Assembly (NCBI GenBank): GCA_009877105.1
Contig: WXFD01000008.1
Coordinates: 1 to 51,256, forward strand
DNA: 51,256 nucleotides
Reading direction: 5' to 3'
Source: Bacteroidales bacterium
GTDB lineage: Bacteria > Bacteroidota > Bacteroidia > Bacteroidales > VadinHA17
This document shows positions 8,774 to 16,656 of the stretch, piece after piece. The notes beneath the pieces were generated by a model, which was given only the letters and a program-made list of their open reading frames with translations, searched no databases and was not told where the DNA came from. The stretch's first letter is position 1. The number at the start of each line of letters is the position of its first letter. Made by a program: the position numbers and the translations under genes.

Positions 8774-10675
8774 ATGAGTGAAGAAATCAGGCATGAATGC
8801 GGCATCGCAATGCTCAGACTGCGTAAGCCGCAGGAGTATTATATGAAGAAATACGGTGCCTGGGACTGGGGCTTGCAGAAAATGTACCTGATGATGGAGA
8901 AACAGCACAACAGGGGACAGGACGGAGCAGGAATAGCAGGTATCAAAATGAACGTCGGTCCGGGAAACCGGTACATTTTCAGGCAAAGATCAGGAAAGAC
9001 GAACCCGATTAAGGAGATTTTCCGCCTTATTTATGAGGATATTGACAAGATTAAAATAACAAACGGGGGGAATTTTACTGACCCGGAATTTATAAAAAGC
9101 ACTGTTCCTTTTGCCTGTGATATTTACCTTGGACACCTGAGATATGGTACCTATGGCAATTACAATATTGACCATGTGCACCCCGTCAGCCGTGAAAACA
9201 ACTGGAAGTCAAGGAACCTGGTCATGGCGGGTAATTTCAATCTTACCAATGTAAGCGAGATATTCCAGTTCCTTGTTGATCTAGGCCAGAATCCGGTCGA
9301 TTTTTCCGATACTGTTACCATTCTTGAAAATGTGGGGCACAGGCTCGACGAGGAAAATGAAAGGATCTTCAGGATATTCAAGGAACAGGGATATTCAAAA
9401 AGAGAAATCACACCACTCATTGAGAAACACATCGATCTGGCAACTGTTCTGGGAAAAGCCAGCAGGAACTGGGACGGAGGCTATGTCATGGCCGGAATAG
9501 TAGGGCACGGCGATGCATTTGCAATAAGGGATCCGGCAGGCATCAGGCCGGCATTCTGGTTTACCGATGATGAAGTTGCCGTGGTGGCTTCCGAACGTCC
9601 GGTGATTCAGACTATCTTCAATGTCAGGACTGACAGGATCAGGGAATTACCCCCGGCAAGCGCACTGATAATCAAAGCCTCGGGTGAATTTTCCGTGGAA
9701 AGGATCCGCGAAGAGACAGAACCGAGGAAATGCTCTTTTGAACGCATTTATTTTTCCCGGGGAACGGATAAGTCAATTTACAGGGAAAGAAAAAAACTCG
9801 GTGAATTGCTGACAATCCCGGTCCTGGAGAAAGTTGATTTTGACGTTGAGAACACGGTTTTCTCATATATCCCCAATACTGCAGAAAGCGCTTTCTACGG
9901 ACTGGTAAAGGGAGTTGAGGATTATATCAACCAGTCGAAGATTGACGCGATACTGGCAGAACCAAATAACCTGTCATCTGAGGAGTTGGCCAGGATCATC
10001 AGCCGCCGGCCCAGGGTTGAAAAGATTGCCGTCAAGGATGTGAAACTGCGTACATTCATTGCCGAGGATAAAACGCGTAAAGATCTGGCTGGCCATGTAT
10101 ACGATGTAACCTATGGGGTTATACGAAGAGGAATTGACAACCTGGTCGTTATTGACGATTCAATAGTAAGGGGAACCACACTGCAGCAGAGCATCCTCAG
10201 TATCCTCGACAGGCTGGAGCCGCGTAAAATCGTAATCGTATCATCGTCTCCACAGTTGAGATATCCCGATTGTTACGGGATAGATATGGCAAATCTCGAA
10301 GACCTTGTTGCATTCAGAGCCGCCATAGAACTGCTCAGGGATAACAGCATGGAAGATTTGATTTTCAGGATCTGCCGGGAAGCCATGGAAGAGAACCGGA
10401 AACCTGTCGCCGAGATCAGGAACCTGGTCAGGGAAATTTACAAACCATTCCGCACATCAGTGATTTCCGCAAAGATAGCTTCTATGCTGAGAACCAGTGA
10501 TATCAGGTCTGAAATAGAAATTGTGTTCCAGTCAGTCGAAGGACTTCATGAAGCATGCCCGGAACATACCGGCGACTGGTATTTTACCGGACATTATCCT
10601 ACCCCAGGCGGTAATAAGGTTGCAAACCAGTCATTCATAAATTATGTGGAGAGACGGATGGAAAAAGCCTACTGA
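8774..10675 (+). CDS. Long amidophosphoribosyltransferase-like protein (PurF paralogue)
   Basis: 633 aa, well above the 470-510 aa of typical PurF. Family role: PRPP + glutamine to phosphoribosylamine, the first step of purine synthesis. The Ntn glutaminase starts at Cys9 (HECGIA), so an eight-residue propeptide would have to be removed, as in Bacillus PurF. Other amidotransferase signs are HNRGQDGAGIA near 41-51 and GHLRYGTYG near 123. The PRPP-binding loop VVIDDSIVRGTT is intact at 458-469. It lies about 110 residues further along than in ordinary PurF, so the extra length is in or just after the glutaminase domain. The stop overlaps the convergent acyltransferase stop by 7 bases. It may be a second PurF or a related enzyme; the true purF could lie elsewhere. 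Confidence 0.85.
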   Translation: MSEEIRHECGIAMLRLRKPQEYYMKKYGAWDWGLQKMYLMMEKQHNRGQDGAGIAGIKMNVGPGNRYIFRQRSGKTNPIKEIFRLIYEDIDKIKITNGGNFTDPEFIKSTVPFACDIYLGHLRYGTYGNYNIDHVHPVSRENNWKSRNLVMAGNFNLTNVSEIFQFLVDLGQNPVDFSDTVTILENVGHRLDEENERIFRIFKEQGYSKREITPLIEKHIDLATVLGKASRNWDGGYVMAGIVGHGDAFAIRDPAGIRPAFWFTDDEVAVVASERPVIQTIFNVRTDRIRELPPASALIIKASGEFSVERIREETEPRKCSFERIYFSRGTDKSIYRERKKLGELLTIPVLEKVDFDVENTVFSYIPNTAESAFYGLVKGVEDYINQSKIDAILAEPNNLSSEELARIISRRPRVEKIAVKDVKLRTFIAEDKTRKDLAGHVYDVTYGVIRRGIDNLVVIDDSIVRGTTLQQSILSILDRLEPRKIVIVSSSPQLRYPDCYGIDMANLEDLVAFRAAIELLRDNSMEDLIFRICREAMEENRKPVAEIRNLVREIYKPFRTSVISAKIASMLRTSDIRSEIEIVFQSVEGLHEACPEHTGDWYFTGHYPTPGGNKVANQSFINYVERRMEKAY

Positions 10676-11631
10676 TCCTTGTGCGAGAACCAGGTTATAA
10701 GAAAATCCTTCTTGTACGAAGCCAGATGCCTGTTGATTTTTTCTATATAAATATCCCGCAGGGTGATCATTATGCCCGTTTCTTCAACATTGCCGAATTT
10801 GTGGTTGATGAAAGTCCCGAAAGTGCGCATGGTTGGGGATAAATTCATGTAGGCATTTATGAGCGGGGGAATGGTTTCATTCAGATTCCTGACTTCCCTA
10901 GACAGTATCTTGTAGTTGTCCTTGTATCTCCATCCCCTGAAGATCTTTTTCATTTCATCCTCCTTTATGTCAATGTCGGCAGGTTCCAGGGGAACAACCA
11001 GCTTGTCGGGATCACCAAAATGCCTTTTCAGAAAATAAAGTATCATGTTTCTTGCTTTCTGGTTGAAATGAGGATACATCGTCACTTTTCCGAAAAGGAA
11101 TTTAAGATGATGATTATCGAGGATCAATGCACCCAGTCCGTCCCACAGGTTGTCGAGGGCATAAAGGCTTTTGTGGGCAAGTGTCCGCGACTGGTAGTCA
11201 GGATGGACAAATGATCGTCCAAGTTCCATAAGATGCGGATAGTATTTCTTCAGGAACTTGTCTGAGAATCTGAAATATGCTGAGGAGGCAAGCTTGGTGA
11301 TGTCACAATCAACGCACCCCTTTTCGGGAAAGTAAAAACGATAGCCGCCGATGATCATCTGCCTTTCAGGATCCCAAACAATCAGCTGTTTCTGGGGATC
11401 CTTCCTGTCAAGATCAAATTCGTCAATGTCAAGTTTTTTCCCGGTTCCCCCGCCGGCATGCCTGAAGGTGATTTCCCTTACCCTTCCCACCTCATGCATC
11501 AGGGTTGGTGAATTATTGTTGTCGAAAATGTATACTTCGTTATTGCCGTTGTTTGTACGCCTCAGGAGCTTATCCTTAGTAAGCTCTGCAATTATTTGTT
11601 CCCTTGGCAGTTGATCTGCAACTGGTTCCAT
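10669..11631 (-). CDS. glsB: GlsB/OlsB-like N-acyltransferase
   Basis: 320 aa. It resembles the GNAT-fold 'hemolysin-like' N-acyltransferases that attach a 3-hydroxy fatty acid to an amino acid. In Bacteroides the homologue GlsB makes the mono-acyl glycine precursor of glycine lipids. Recognisable parts are the VGRVREITFRHAGGGTGKKL region near 48-67, LIVWDPERQMIIGGYRF near 83-99, and LMELGRSFVHPDYQ near 134-147. It acts at the cytoplasmic side of the inner membrane on acyl-ACP. It is downstream of the PlsC-like gene on the same strand (67-base gap), matching the two-enzyme glycine-lipid pathway. The symbol is given by homology; the substrate amino acid is not proven. Confidence 0.75.
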   Translation of the reverse strand: MEPVADQLPREQIIAELTKDKLLRRTNNGNNEVYIFDNNNSPTLMHEVGRVREITFRHAGGGTGKKLDIDEFDLDRKDPQKQLIVWDPERQMIIGGYRFYFPEKGCVDCDITKLASSAYFRFSDKFLKKYYPHLMELGRSFVHPDYQSRTLAHKSLYALDNLWDGLGALILDNHHLKFLFGKVTMYPHFNQKARNMILYFLKRHFGDPDKLVVPLEPADIDIKEDEMKKIFRGWRYKDNYKILSREVRNLNETIPPLINAYMNLSPTMRTFGTFINHKFGNVEETGIMITLRDIYIEKINRHLASYKKDFLITWFSHKDQ

Positions 11632-11698
11632 TGTGGTTTGTTAAACTCGCCAAATATCAGAATATTCTCTTAAATACAAATCCGGATTATGTTTTTTT

Positions 11699-12556
11699 TT
11701 ACTTTTTATCATTAGAAGTGATAAACAATTCCAGTTCATAGACCTTATCCTTCACCCATCCGGCCCATTCAGGGTATGTCCTGCTTCTGTCAAAACGAGT
11801 CCAGGGAATAGCTTTTCCGAATACGAGATTTATCACCTTATCCTTCTGCCTGAACATCTCATCAGCCAGGTACAGCATTTCCAGATTGGTCTTAATTCCA
11901 AGGAAATTCCTGACATTGGAAAGATTATAGAAGAAATCGGAGTTCCTGCCCGAAAAGTACGCCGGCACAACATTCCTTTTGTGCTGCACCGCCTTCTGTA
12001 TAAAGCTTTTATGCCATTCCAGGTCCCTGATGACCCCGTTCCGCTTCCTTGAACATAATCCCGCCGGAAAATACAGGATCTGACTGTCGGACGCGTAAGC
12101 TTCCTCAATCATCCTGGCCGCTTCCCTGCCCTGTGCACCGTGCTTGTTTACCGGGATAAAGATTCCTGACAGGTTCCGGATATTCATGAGAATATCGTTG
12201 ACCGGGAATTTAAGATCACTGTAGTATCCCGCAAGCTCATTGATAAAAACCAGACCGTCAAGCCCGCCCAGCGGATGATTCGATACGAAAATATGCCTCC
12301 CTGACAAAGGTATGTTGCCCCTTCCGTATACATTGCAGGTAATACCGAAATGCCTTAATCCGGCTGCAATGAACTGCGAATCATGAAGATGACCGTACAT
12401 GGCCAGGAAATCATTGATCTCATCCTGGTGAACGATCCTTTCCAGGTATTTAATTATAAACCCCGGGATCCTTTTTCCAACAGCCGGATTTTTAGCAAGC
12501 AGTACCTCCCGGACATCTATTTTAAGGTTCTCGTTCCTAACTGAATGGTCATCCAT
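11699..12556 (-). CDS. glsA: GlsA-like O-acyltransferase (PlsC fold)
   Basis: 285 aa. It belongs to the lysophosphatidate-acyltransferase-like superfamily. The catalytic motif reads NHPLGGLD (His94, Asp100), an HX5D spacing instead of the usual HX4D. LYFPAGLCSR further on corresponds to the FPEGTRS-type phosphate or acyl-acceptor motif. Paired with the GlsB-like gene, it is best read as the O-acyltransferase that adds the second fatty acid to N-acyl glycine (or a related amino acid), giving a phosphorus-free membrane lipid. It is the first gene of the pair and is divergent from mraZ. A general 1-acylglycerol-phosphate acyltransferase is the alternative. Confidence 0.72.
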   Translation of the reverse strand: MDDHSVRNENLKIDVREVLLAKNPAVGKRIPGFIIKYLERIVHQDEINDFLAMYGHLHDSQFIAAGLRHFGITCNVYGRGNIPLSGRHIFVSNHPLGGLDGLVFINELAGYYSDLKFPVNDILMNIRNLSGIFIPVNKHGAQGREAARMIEEAYASDSQILYFPAGLCSRKRNGVIRDLEWHKSFIQKAVQHKRNVVPAYFSGRNSDFFYNLSNVRNFLGIKTNLEMLYLADEMFRQKDKVINLVFGKAIPWTRFDRSRTYPEWAGWVKDKVYELELFITSNDKK

Positions 12557-12587
12557 ATGAAAAACAGCCGGTTTAAAATACAGACTC

Positions 12588-12595
12588 CAAATTTA
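12588..12595 (-). promoter_or_regulatory. Candidate -7 element of the glsA-glsB pair
   Basis: The minus strand reads TAAATTTG, a perfect TAnnTTTG. The start would fall near 12582, leaving a leader of about 26 bases before the ATG at 12556. No good -33 box. Confidence 0.35.
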
Positions 12596-12730
12596 AGAAA
12601 AAATCACTAAGGTATCATTGCATAAGGCTTTGATCTTTAACTGACCCGGCTGTCTTTGTCAGTTTTTACACCCTGCCGATAACAGTGTAATTCAGAGGCT
12701 TTCTTTCTAAAGTTATCAACAAAATATTAA

Positions 12731-12763
12731 AATAAGTGGAGCAAAGTGGAGTAAAGTGGATAA
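12731..12763 (+). promoter_or_regulatory. Probable MraZ operator: three direct repeats
   Basis: Three copies of AAGTGGA occur at a strict 10-base period (AAGTGGA at 12734-12740, 12744-12750 and 12754-12760). The second and third extend to AAAGTGG with three-base spacers. This matches the known MraZ-binding pattern (AAAGTGG repeats in mollicutes; TGGG-type repeats at 10-base spacing in E. coli). It lies 42 bases before the mraZ ATG, where the -33 region of the promoter should be, so binding would block transcription of the cluster. The assignment is by pattern and position. Confidence 0.75.
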
Positions 12764-12771
12764 TTTTTTCT

Positions 12772-12779
12772 TACTTTAG
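12772..12779 (+). promoter_or_regulatory. Candidate -7 element of the mra/fts cluster
   Basis: TACTTTAG matches TAnnTTTG with one mismatch. It would start transcription near 12786, about 15 bases before the mraZ ATG. The operator repeats sit immediately upstream, over the expected -33 position. Confidence 0.35.
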
Positions 12780-12801
12780 CAGTTTATAACAGGAAAAGTG
12801 T

Positions 12802-13269
12802 ATGGCCACATTCATAGGTGATTACACGTGCAAGGTGGATGTCAAGGGAAGGATCATTCTTCCGGCGGCATTCAAGAAGCAGATGCCTGCAGCTGCACAG
12901 GATCATTTCGTGGTCAGGAAGGATATTTTCGAAAACTGTCTCGTGCTTTATTCGATTGATGACTGGAACAGGCAGCTCGAAAAGATCAGGAAAAAAATGA
13001 ATCCCTATAACCGGGAGCACAACAGGTTCCTAAGGAACTTTTTCAAGGGAACCGCCGAGCTGTCGCTCGACAATAACAACAGGATGCTTGTGCCCAAAAG
13101 GTTTCTCGACCTTATTGGTGCAGAAAGGGATGTGGTTCTTGCAGGCCAGGACGGCAGGATTGAAATATGGGCTGCATCTGTTTATGATACAATCGATATG
13201 CCCCCGGATGACTTTGCAGACCTGGCTGAGAAACTTTTAGGTGGAACTTCAAATGAACCTGTGGAATAA
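12802..13269 (+). CDS. mraZ: Transcriptional regulator MraZ
   Basis: 155 aa, close to the usual 140-155. MraZ is a ring-forming AbrB/SpoVT-fold DNA-binding protein that represses its own cluster. Two copies of the fold are visible: one begins IGDYTCKVDVKGRIILPAAF (5-24) and the second includes LSLDNNNRMLVPKRFL (around 91-106). It is the first gene of the division and wall cluster. Its stop codon shares a base with the rsmH start (TAATG), which implies translational coupling. The repeat operator just upstream supports autoregulation. A purine-rich AGGAAAAG precedes the ATG. Confidence 0.95.
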   Translation: MATFIGDYTCKVDVKGRIILPAAFKKQMPAAAQDHFVVRKDIFENCLVLYSIDDWNRQLEKIRKKMNPYNREHNRFLRNFFKGTAELSLDNNNRMLVPKRFLDLIGAERDVVLAGQDGRIEIWAASVYDTIDMPPDDFADLAEKLLGGTSNEPVE

Positions 13270-14165
13270 TGTATTATCACGTACCTGCTTTGCTGGATGA
13301 AAGTATCAGGGGTTTGAACATCAGGCCCGACGGTATTTATGTCGATGCCACTTTCGGCGGGGGCGGCCATTCAATGGCAATTCTTAAAAGGCTCAGGAAC
13401 GGCAGGCTGATTGCATTTGACCAGGATGAGGATGCGATGCGGAACGTGCCAGCCAATAAGAACCTGATCTTTCTTAACCAGAATTTCAGGTTTCTTAAAA
13501 ATAATCTCAGGCATTTAGGGATAGAAGCAATCGATGGCCTGATAGCAGATCTGGGGGTTTCATTTCATCAGTTTGACGAGCCGGAAAGGGGATTCACCTT
13601 CAGGCAGGACGTTACGCTCGACATGAGAATGAACAAGAAGGGCAATGTGACAGCGGCCTCCCTGCTCAGAACGCTTGACGAGAATGCCATTGCAAAACTG
13701 ATGTACGATTACGGGGAGCTTGTAAATGCCAGGAAAATAGCGCGGGAACTTGTTCGTGCACGGGCTGTAAAACCGCTGACGAAGGTGAGCGACATAATAT
13801 CAGCATTGGGGACCATGGCGCCGGTGCGGCAGGAAAATAAATTCTATGCCAGGGTTTTTCAGGCGCTCAGAATAGCGGTTAACCACGAGATAGATTACCT
13901 GAAGGAATTGCTCGACCAGTCGCTCGAGATGCTTAAAAAGGACGGCCGGCTTGTGGTAATAACCTATCATTCGCTCGAAGACAGGATTGTTAAAAATTTT
14001 ATGAAAACGGGAAATTTTGAAGGTGAGGAGAAAAAAGATTTCTATGGAAATATAATCACTCCCTTCCTTACCATAAGCAAAAAAGGCATTGTTCCCGGTG
14101 AAAGAGAGACTGAAGACAACAAAAGATCCAGGAGCGCAAGGCTCAGGATCGCGCAGAAGATCTGA
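13269..14165 (+). CDS. rsmH: 16S rRNA (cytosine-1402-N4)-methyltransferase RsmH
   Basis: 298 aa, usual length. RsmH (MraW) uses SAM to methylate N4 of C1402 in 16S rRNA, in the P-site decoding region. The SAM-binding motif DATFGGGGHS lies at about 26-35. GLIADLGVSFHQFD near 95-108 and ITYHSLEDRIVKNF near 232-245 are the other family signatures. The C-terminus SRSARLRIAQKI is typical. It overlaps mraZ by one base and ends three bases before the ftsL-like gene. Confidence 0.97.
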   Translation: MYYHVPALLDESIRGLNIRPDGIYVDATFGGGGHSMAILKRLRNGRLIAFDQDEDAMRNVPANKNLIFLNQNFRFLKNNLRHLGIEAIDGLIADLGVSFHQFDEPERGFTFRQDVTLDMRMNKKGNVTAASLLRTLDENAIAKLMYDYGELVNARKIARELVRARAVKPLTKVSDIISALGTMAPVRQENKFYARVFQALRIAVNHEIDYLKELLDQSLEMLKKDGRLVVITYHSLEDRIVKNFMKTGNFEGEEKKDFYGNIITPFLTISKKGIVPGERETEDNKRSRSARLRIAQKI

Positions 14166-14168
14166 GAC

Positions 14169-14525
14169 ATGACCACAGAAACAGGAAACAATGCGGGTAA
14201 AAAGGCATCAGGCAGCTTCATAAAGGAACTGCTAAGCGGTATAATAGTTTCGGATGTGATCATACTCCGGAATATCTGGTACATCATCATGCTGGCCGTA
14301 CTGCTGGCAATATACATCGGCAACAGGTTCCATGCGGAAAGGATAACCCGTGAAACCGGCAGGCTTTCCAGGGAGGTCAGTGATCTGAGGGCCGAGGCAC
14401 TGTCGATATCTGCAAGCCTTATGTCGGTGAGCAGGCAATCGGAGGTTTTCAGAATGGTCAGGGAAAAAGGGCTTGGTCTCGAGGAATTAAAATCCCCGGC
14501 ATACAGGATAGTTATCAATAAATAG
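14169..14525 (+). CDS. ftsL: FtsL-like division protein
   Basis: 118 aa. A polar cytoplasmic N-terminus of about 35 residues is followed by one transmembrane helix (about 37-54, WYIIMLAVLLAIYIGNRF). A periplasmic coiled-coil-like segment (about 55-85, rich in Glu, Arg and Leu) comes next. That topology, and the position between rsmH and the class B PBP gene, identify the FtsL slot, where it would bridge FtsB and FtsQ and activate FtsW-FtsI. Sequence conservation of FtsL is always low, so the call rests on topology and synteny. Confidence 0.85.
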   Translation: MTTETGNNAGKKASGSFIKELLSGIIVSDVIILRNIWYIIMLAVLLAIYIGNRFHAERITRETGRLSREVSDLRAEALSISASLMSVSRQSEVFRMVREKGLGLEELKSPAYRIVINK

Positions 14526-14532
14526 CAGGGAT

Positions 14533-16650
14533 ATGGCTGTCAGGGATGAAATAGTATTCAGAAGCGGGATAGTCTATTTCGTGATAGTGATCATGGCTGC
14601 AGTATTGCTTGGCCGTATCCTGTTCCTCCAGTTTGTTCAGAGGGGTAAATGGACCGCGATGAGCGAAAAATATGTTTTCAAGACGGATGAAGAGCCGGCC
14701 AACAGGGGTGATATCCTGGCCTGCGACGGGCGGCTTCTTGCCAGCAGTGTTCCATACTACTCCATCTATATGGATACAAGGAGTACCGGCATGTCGGCAC
14801 GTATCTGGTCGGAAGGAATCGACGGCCTGTCCGAGGGCCTTGCCCGTCTGCTCGGAGTAAGGTCCGCTGCCGGATGGAAGGAAGTCATAACCCGGGCAAG
14901 AAAAAGGGGAGACAGGTTTTTCCTGATCAAAAAGAAGGTCGATTATGCGACCCTGAAAAAGGTTAAGGCGCTGCCTATATTCAGGGAGGGACGGTACAGG
15001 GGCGGATTTGTTGTACAGGCCGAGAACCGCCGGATCCTGCCTCAAAGTCAGCTGGCAGCGAGGACCATCGGATACCTGAGCCTGGCTGAAGAGGGCACAC
15101 AGGTGGGTCTGGAGGGATCATTCAACAGGGAGCTGGCGGGAAAAAACGGGATCGTGGTGAAGCAACGCCTGACCGGTGGCGACTGGATAACGGTCAACGA
15201 TCCGGAAAGCATTGATTCAGAGGATGGAAATGACATCCTGACAACCATCGACATCGATCTGCAGGATGTGGCTGCAAGCGCCCTGGAAAACCAGCTCAGG
15301 AAACACAATGCCCATCATGGATGTGCAGTCCTGATGGAAGTTGAGACAGGCGATATCAGGGCAATCGCAAACCTTGAGCAGGATGAAAACGGGAATTATC
15401 GTGAAACATATAATTATGCCATTGCCGAAAGCACCGAACCCGGATCAACCTTTAAGCTGCCCGTGCTAATGGCGGCCATTGAGGACGGGGTTGTGGATAC
15501 GGGCGATATTGTCGACACAGGTAACGGAACAGTCAGATTTTACAATAAGGTTATCAGGGACACGAAGGATGGCGGCTATGGCAGGATCTCGGTGAAGGAG
15601 GTGTTCGAAAAATCCTCCAACGTGGGTACATCAAAGATCATTACCGAGCATTACAGGAACAATCCTGAAGATTTTGTCAACAGGCTTTGTGCAATGAGAC
15701 TCAGCCAGAAACTAGACCTGCAGATAAAGGGCGAAGGTGCTCCGCTTATAAGAACCCCGGGCGACAAATTATGGTCGGGCTTGTCGCTGCCCATGATATC
15801 GCACGGCTATGAAGTGCAGATGACCCCGCTGCAAATACTGACATTTTACAATGCAGTTGCCAATAACGGGAAGATGGTCCGACCGAGATTTGTAACCGCC
15901 GTGCTCCATAACGGATCGGTGGTGAAAAGCTTTGGCACTAAAGTGCTGGTCAGTTCAATTGCATCGGGTCCGACAATCAGAAAAGCCAGGAGTATGATGG
16001 AAGGGGTTGTAAGGAATGGTACAGCTTCCAACCTTAAAAACGCCGATTACCCGATCGCCGGAAAAACAGGAACAGCTCAGATAGCGCTTGACAAAAGAGG
16101 ATATCGGCAGGGCTCGAAGATCAGCTATCAGGCTTCGTTTGTTGGCTATTTTCCGGCTGATAATCCGCTGTATTCCTGTATTGTGGTTGTAAATGCACCG
16201 TCAAACGGAGTTTATTACGGCAATATAGTTGCGGGGACAGTGTTCAGGGAAATTGCCGATAAGGTTTATGCCACGACATTTTTCAGGGATTACAGCCGGG
16301 AAAGTACAAAAAAGGAGCTGACAGCGTCTGTTCCGGAAGTCGGAAATGGTTACAGGAGCGATATAAACAAGGTTCTCGGAAGCTTAGGGGTCAGGTTAAA
16401 TAAAGCCACGCGCGATGACTGGGTGGCAACCCGTGAAAGCGGTGATACAATCAGACTTGTAGGATTGGAAATTAAAAATGGACTTGTTCCCGATGTAAGG
16501 GGGATGAGCCTGCGTGATGCGATTTTTCTGCTTGAAAATGCGGGACTGAGAGTCCGATACAACGGCATGGGAAAGGTTGTCAGGCAGTCTCCCGAACATG
16601 GCGCGAGGGCAAGTGAAGGGAGTGTTGTATTTCTTGATATGAATATGTAA
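14533..16650 (+). CDS. ftsI: Division-specific penicillin-binding protein (FtsI/PBP3) with PASTA domain
   Basis: 705 aa. It is a class B transpeptidase that cross-links septal peptidoglycan with FtsW. One N-terminal transmembrane helix (about 10-35) precedes the dimerisation domain. The transpeptidase motifs are all present: SxxK as STFK (Ser305, Lys308), SxN as SSN (361-363) and KTG (511-513). A C-terminal PASTA domain (about 648-705, starting VPDVRGMSLRDAI) makes it longer than the E. coli protein and fits Bacteroidota and Gram-positive-like arrangements. It starts 7 bases after ftsL and ends 6 bases before murE. Confidence 0.95.
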   Translation: MAVRDEIVFRSGIVYFVIVIMAAVLLGRILFLQFVQRGKWTAMSEKYVFKTDEEPANRGDILACDGRLLASSVPYYSIYMDTRSTGMSARIWSEGIDGLSEGLARLLGVRSAAGWKEVITRARKRGDRFFLIKKKVDYATLKKVKALPIFREGRYRGGFVVQAENRRILPQSQLAARTIGYLSLAEEGTQVGLEGSFNRELAGKNGIVVKQRLTGGDWITVNDPESIDSEDGNDILTTIDIDLQDVAASALENQLRKHNAHHGCAVLMEVETGDIRAIANLEQDENGNYRETYNYAIAESTEPGSTFKLPVLMAAIEDGVVDTGDIVDTGNGTVRFYNKVIRDTKDGGYGRISVKEVFEKSSNVGTSKIITEHYRNNPEDFVNRLCAMRLSQKLDLQIKGEGAPLIRTPGDKLWSGLSLPMISHGYEVQMTPLQILTFYNAVANNGKMVRPRFVTAVLHNGSVVKSFGTKVLVSSIASGPTIRKARSMMEGVVRNGTASNLKNADYPIAGKTGTAQIALDKRGYRQGSKISYQASFVGYFPADNPLYSCIVVVNAPSNGVYYGNIVAGTVFREIADKVYATTFFRDYSRESTKKELTASVPEVGNGYRSDINKVLGSLGVRLNKATRDDWVATRESGDTIRLVGLEIKNGLVPDVRGMSLRDAIFLLENAGLRVRYNGMGKVVRQSPEHGARASEGSVVFLDMNM

Positions 16651-16656
16651 GGAAGA

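Noticed and set aside
12713..12721. TTATCAACA as a DnaA box
   Set aside because: One mismatch to the consensus, single copy, and no AT-rich unwinding element or other boxes nearby.
12731..12763. Tandem repeats as a CRISPR array or simple satellite
   Set aside because: Only three 10-base units without spacers; position and sequence fit a MraZ operator much better.
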